Assembly: GCA_027487675.1 (NCBI GenBank)
Contig: JAIYDD010000096.1
Location: 1 to 38,857, forward strand
Source: Acetobacteraceae bacterium
GTDB taxonomy: Bacteria > Pseudomonadota > Alphaproteobacteria > Acetobacterales > Acetobacteraceae
DNA length: 38,857 bases
Reading direction: 5' to 3'
Numbering within the stretch: the stretch's first letter is position 1; each line of letters begins with the position of its first letter. Both the position numbers and the translations under genes were made by a program. Under the pieces are notes generated by a model. The model made no database searches, was not told the DNA's origin, and saw nothing but the letters and a program-made list of their open reading frames with translations. Of this stretch, positions 35,613 to 38,857 are shown piece after piece.

Positions 35613-38600
35613 ATGTCCGTCTTCGCCTCGCTCACCACGGCCCAGATCCAGCAGATCTCGACCGAGGTGATTTCCGGCCTGAGCACGGCCGACATCCGCG
35701 CCATGTCGACGGCGCAGGTCGTGGCCCTGACCACGGACCAGATGGCGGCGCTCGGAACCCTGCAGGTCTCCGCCTTCAGCTCCGTCCAGCTGCGGGCGAT
35801 GGAAACCGAAGACCTCGCCGCGATCGGCACCACGCAGATCCGTGCCCTGGCCGCGGAGCAGCTCGCCGCCCTGGCGACGGACCGGCTCACCGCGCTGACC
35901 TCGGACCAGCTCGGCAGCCTCACCTCGGGCCAGATCGCCGGCATCACCTCGGCACAGCTGGCCGCGCTCAGCACCGCGCAGCTCGGCGAGCTCGGCTCCG
36001 CGCAGCTGCGCGGCCTGTCCACCGCGGCCATCCGCGGCATGACGACTGCGCAGGTGGAGGCGCTGGAGACCGGCCACCTCGTCTCCATCTCGGCGGCCAC
36101 GCTCGGGGCGTTCGGCACCGCGCAGGTGGTCGCGCTGACCACCGACCAGGCGGCCGCGCTGACCACCTCGCAGGTCGCGGCACTCGGCTCCGCGCAGCTG
36201 CGCGCGATGGAGACGGCCGACCTCGCGGCGCTGACCACCGCCCAGCTGCGCGCGCTGAGCGCCGCGCAGCTCGGCGGGCTGACCACCGCGCAGGTCGCCG
36301 CGCTCACCACCGAGCAGGCCGGCGCGCTCGGCTCCGCCCAGCTCGCGGGCTTCGGCTCGGGGCAGATCGCCGCGCTGACGACCGAGCAGGTGGCGGAACT
36401 GTCCTCCACCGCGCTGGCCGGCCTGACCACCGCCGCCGTGCGGGGCCTGACGACCGCGCAGGTCGAGGCGCTGACCACCGACCAGCTGTCGCGCCTGTCC
36501 GCCGCGACCCTGGGCGCGCTCGGCACCGCGCAGGTCGTGGCGCTGACGACGGAGCAGGCCGCCGCGCTGACCACCTCGCAGGTCGCGGCGCTCGGCTCCG
36601 TGCAGCTGCGCGCGATGGAGACGGCCGACCTGGCGGCCCTGACCACGTCGCAGGTGCGCGCGCTGACCGCGGCCGGCGTCGGTGCGCTGACGACGGCGCA
36701 GGTCGCGGCGTTGACGACCGAGCAGGCGGGGGCGCTCGGCTCCGCGCAGCTGGCCGGGCTCGGCTCGGCGCAGCTCGCCGTGCTCACCACCGAACAGGTG
36801 GCGGAGCTCTCCTCCGCCGCGGTCGCGGGCCTGACCACGGCCGCGATCCGCGGCCTGACCACCGCCCAGGTCGAGGCGCTCGGCACCGCGCAGCTGTCGC
36901 GCCTGTCCGCCGCCACCATCGGCGCGCTCGGCACCGCGCAGCTCGTCGCGCTGACGACGGAGCAGGCGGCCGCGCTGACCACCGCGCAGATCGCCGCGCT
37001 GACCTCCGCCCAGGCGCGCGCGATGGAGACGGCCGATCTCGCCGCGCTGACCACCGCGCAGATCCGCGCGCTCGGCGCGGCGCAGGTCGCCGGGCTGACC
37101 AGCGCGCAGGTCGAGGCGCTGACCACGGACCAGGCGGGCGCCCTGACCTCCGCGCAGCTCGCCGGCTTCGGCTCCGCCCAGCTCGGCGCGCTCAGCACGG
37201 AACAGCTGTCGCAGATCGCCTCCGGCGCCCTGGGCGGCCTGACCACCGCCGCGATGCGCGGGCTCACCACGGCGCAGGTGGAGGCGCTGACGACCGGGCA
37301 GGTCGCAAGCCTGTCCGCCGCCACGCTCGGCGCGCTCGGCACGGCGCAGGTGGTCGCCCTGACCACGGACCAGGCGGCGGCGCTGACCACGGCGCAGCTG
37401 GCGGGCCTCGGCTCGCTGCAGCTCCGCGCGATGGAGACCGCCGACCTCGCGGCGCTGACCACCGATCAGCTGCGCGGCCTGACCGCCGCCGGCTTCGGCG
37501 CGCTGGCGACGGCGCAGCTCGCCGCCCTGACCACCACGCAGATGGGCGCGCTGAGCTCCGGCCAGCTGGGCGGCCTCGGCTCCGCGCAGATCGCCGCGCT
37601 GACCACCGAGCAGCTGGCGGAGATCGGCTCGGCCGCCTTCGCCGGCCTGACCACGGCCGGCATCCGCGGCCTGACCACGGCGCAGGTGGAGGCGCTGACC
37701 ACCGCGCAGCTGTCGCGCCTTGCCGCCGCCGCGCTGGGCGGGCTGGGCACCGCGCAGGTCGTCGCGCTGACCACCGCGCAGGCCGCGGCGCTGACCACCG
37801 CGCAGCTGGCCGGCCTGGCCTCGACCCAGATGCGGGCGATGGAAACGGCGGACCTCGCCGCGCTGACCAGCGCGCAGCTGCGCGCGCTGAGCGCGCCCGC
37901 GATCGCTGCCCTGACGACGGCGCAGATCGAGGCGCTCACCACCGAGCAGGCCGGCGCGCTGACCTCCGTGCAGCTCGCGGGTCTCGGTTCCGCCCAGGTC
38001 GCGGCGCTGACGACCGCGCAGCTCGTGCAGGTCGGCACGGCCGCCATCGCCGGCCTCGGCACCGCCGCCGTGCGCGGCCTGACCACGGCGCAGATCGAGG
38101 CGCTGACCACCGGGCAGATCGCCAGGCTGTCCGCCGCGACCATCGCGAGCCTGTCCACCGCCCAGGTCGTCGCCCTGACCACCGACCAGGCCGTCGCCCT
38201 GACCACGACACAGGTCGCGGCGCTCACCTCCGTCCAGTCGCGCGCGCTGGAAACCGCCGATCTGGCCGCCCTGACCACCGCGCAGCTTCGCGCCCTCAGC
38301 GCCCGCGGGATCGGCGGGCTCGGCACCGCGCAGATCGAGGCGCTGACCACCGACCAGGCAGGCGCCCTGACCTCGGCGCAGCTCGGCGCCTTCGGCTCGG
38401 CGCAGGTCGCGGCGATGACGACCGGCCAGGTCGCGCAGCTCTCCACCGAGGCGATGGGCGGCCTCGGCACGGCCGGCATCCGCGGCCTGACCACGACGCA
38501 GCTCGAGGCGATGAGCACGGCCCAGCTGTCGCGGCTTTCCGGCACCGCCTTCAGCGGCCTCGGCACCGCGCAGGTCGTGGCGCTGTCCACCCAGCAGACC

Positions 38601-38857
38601 TCCGCCCTCACCACCGCGCAGATCGCCGCGCTGACATCCGCGCAGGCCCGCGCGCTGGAGACCGCCGACCTCGCCGCGCTCACCACCGCGCAGGTCCGCG
38701 CCCTCAGCGCCGCGGTGCTCGCCGCGCTGACCACCGGCCAGGTCGCGGCGCTGACCACCGAGCAGGCGCAGCCGCTGACCTCGGCGCAGCTTGCCGGCTT
38801 CACCTCCGCGCAGATCGCGGCGCTGACGACGGAGCAGATCGCGCAGGTCAGCTCCGC
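35613..38857 (+). CDS. giant Thr/Ser-rich octapeptide-repeat protein, 3' end outside window
   Basis: The frame is open from ATG 35613 to the window end, 1081 complete codons, and I translated all of it without a stop. After a six-residue leader, MSVFAS, everything is octads of the form L-T/S/G-T/S-x-Q-V/I/L-x-A/G, 134 complete ones plus three residues. There is no signal peptide or membrane segment. I see no Lys, Asn, Cys, Trp or Tyr, one His and two Pro. Such composition and no N-terminal signal fit a type I secretion substrate, whose signal would be at the unseen C-terminus. The neighbouring ABC-HlyD pair and GT41 enzyme suggest export and O-glycosylation. An adhesin, sheath or surface-layer role is a guess; I do not recognise the family. 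Confidence 0.9.
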   Translation, partial: MSVFASLTTAQIQQISTEVISGLSTADIRAMSTAQVVALTTDQMAALGTLQVSAFSSVQLRAMETEDLAAIGTTQIRALAAEQLAALATDRLTALTSDQLGSLTSGQIAGITSAQLAALSTAQLGELGSAQLRGLSTAAIRGMTTAQVEALETGHLVSISAATLGAFGTAQVVALTTDQAAALTTSQVAALGSAQLRAMETADLAALTTAQLRALSAAQLGGLTTAQVAALTTEQAGALGSAQLAGFGSGQIAALTTEQVAELSSTALAGLTTAAVRGLTTAQVEALTTDQLSRLSAATLGALGTAQVVALTTEQAAALTTSQVAALGSVQLRAMETADLAALTTSQVRALTAAGVGALTTAQVAALTTEQAGALGSAQLAGLGSAQLAVLTTEQVAELSSAAVAGLTTAAIRGLTTAQVEALGTAQLSRLSAATIGALGTAQLVALTTEQAAALTTAQIAALTSAQARAMETADLAALTTAQIRALGAAQVAGLTSAQVEALTTDQAGALTSAQLAGFGSAQLGALSTEQLSQIASGALGGLTTAAMRGLTTAQVEALTTGQVASLSAATLGALGTAQVVALTTDQAAALTTAQLAGLGSLQLRAMETADLAALTTDQLRGLTAAGFGALATAQLAALTTTQMGALSSGQLGGLGSAQIAALTTEQLAEIGSAAFAGLTTAGIRGLTTAQVEALTTAQLSRLAAAALGGLGTAQVVALTTAQAAALTTAQLAGLASTQMRAMETADLAALTSAQLRALSAPAIAALTTAQIEALTTEQAGALTSVQLAGLGSAQVAALTTAQLVQVGTAAIAGLGTAAVRGLTTAQIEALTTGQIARLSAATIASLSTAQVVALTTDQAVALTTTQVAALTSVQSRALETADLAALTTAQLRALSARGIGGLGTAQIEALTTDQAGALTSAQLGAFGSAQVAAMTTGQVAQLSTEAMGGLGTAGIRGLTTTQLEAMSTAQLSRLSGTAFSGLGTAQVVALSTQQTSALTTAQIAALTSAQARALETADLAALTTAQVRALSAAVLAALTTGQVAALTTEQAQPLTSAQLAGFTSAQIAALTTEQIAQVSS
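35799..38857 (+). repeat. 408-bp tandem superrepeat, 17 octads each
   Basis: The octad METADLAA (or METEDLAA, LETADLAA) recurs at 35799, 36207, 36615, 37023, 37431, 37839, 38247 and 38655, always exactly 408 bp apart. Between anchors each of the 17 octads keeps its own character: octad 2 ends Q-x-R-A or R-G, octad 5 mostly reads TT(E/D)QAGA-like, octad 10 lacks Gln and ends R-G, octad 12 is mostly QLSR, octad 14 is mostly GTAQVVA. The seven octads before 35799 correspond to octads 11-17. Copies differ at many third positions and some residues, so the duplication is not recent. Confidence 0.95.

Noticed and set aside
35564-37462. Long minus-strand open frame across the repeat region, rich in CAVVSA-like repeats
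   Set aside because: It is the antisense image of the octad repeats on the plus strand. The plus frame has the ATG with a ribosome-binding site, regular octads and no stop, while the minus reading is cysteine-rich and has no family resemblance.
37466-38803. Second minus-strand open frame over the repeats
   Set aside because: Same antisense artefact; it exists only because a GC-rich repeat lacking certain codons has no stops on the other strand.

Overview
The window is very GC-rich, densely coded DNA from what looks like an alphaproteobacterium of the Acetobacteraceae (Roseomonas-like) or a near relative. This is inferred from codon use with G or C at almost every third position, two Bug-type tripartite-tricarboxylate receptors, the TauE/SafE-TIGR02186-stress-protein trio, etfBA next to 3-hydroxybutyryl-CoA dehydrogenase, and a RibA with a long N-terminal extension. 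I see no tRNA, rRNA, CRISPR array or insertion sequence.

Layout. 1-565: the first codons of a ParA-like ATPase (minus strand), then a noncoding stretch with a cluster of GATAGC/GATATC motifs and a REP-like hairpin. 566-5918: methyltransferase, general-stress flavoprotein, Bug receptor with a 3-hydroxyisobutyrate-dehydrogenase-family enzyme, and a voltage-sensing potassium channel with a zinc ribbon just downstream of hbd. 6053-9130: etfA, etfB, a small twin-membrane protein and a larger membrane protein. 9341-12938: TauE/SafE exporter, TIGR02186 protein, universal stress protein, Nfu-type Fe-S scaffold and a RutE-like nitroreductase. 13074-15782: orphan OmpR-type regulator, divergent ribA, L,D-transpeptidase-like protein. 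16079-17715: Lrp-type regulator divergent from ACC deaminase (acdR-acdS arrangement). 17739-22191: murJ, grpE, GNAT acetyltransferase, secreted 5'-nucleotidase. 22878-27965: sugar-acid catabolic locus (RraA family, L-arabinonate-dehydratase-like IlvD/Edd enzyme, Bug receptor, GntR regulator with a palindromic candidate operator, maleate-isomerase/arylmalonate-decarboxylase-family enzyme).

The most unusual region is 27973-38857. It holds a glycosyltransferase-methyltransferase fusion, a type I secretion ABC transporter with an inactive C39-like domain, its HlyD-type adaptor, an O-GlcNAc-transferase-like (GT41) glycosyltransferase, and a giant plus-strand gene that starts at 35613 and runs off the end of the window. 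That gene is built wholly of 8-residue repeats of the type L-T-T-x-Q-h-x-A (h hydrophobic), organised in an exact 17-octad (136-residue, 408-bp) higher-order period. It has no N-terminal signal peptide and is rich in Ser/Thr. My working hypothesis is a dedicated system that makes, glycosylates and exports a giant repeat protein. The secretion genes, the glycosyltransferases and the repeats are read directly from the sequence; the functional link between them is inference.

Convergent gene ends here often carry arrays of near-perfect hairpins with 3-nt loops (2084-2230, 12958-12999, 15793-16058) or a large inverted repeat made of hairpins (22245-22599).
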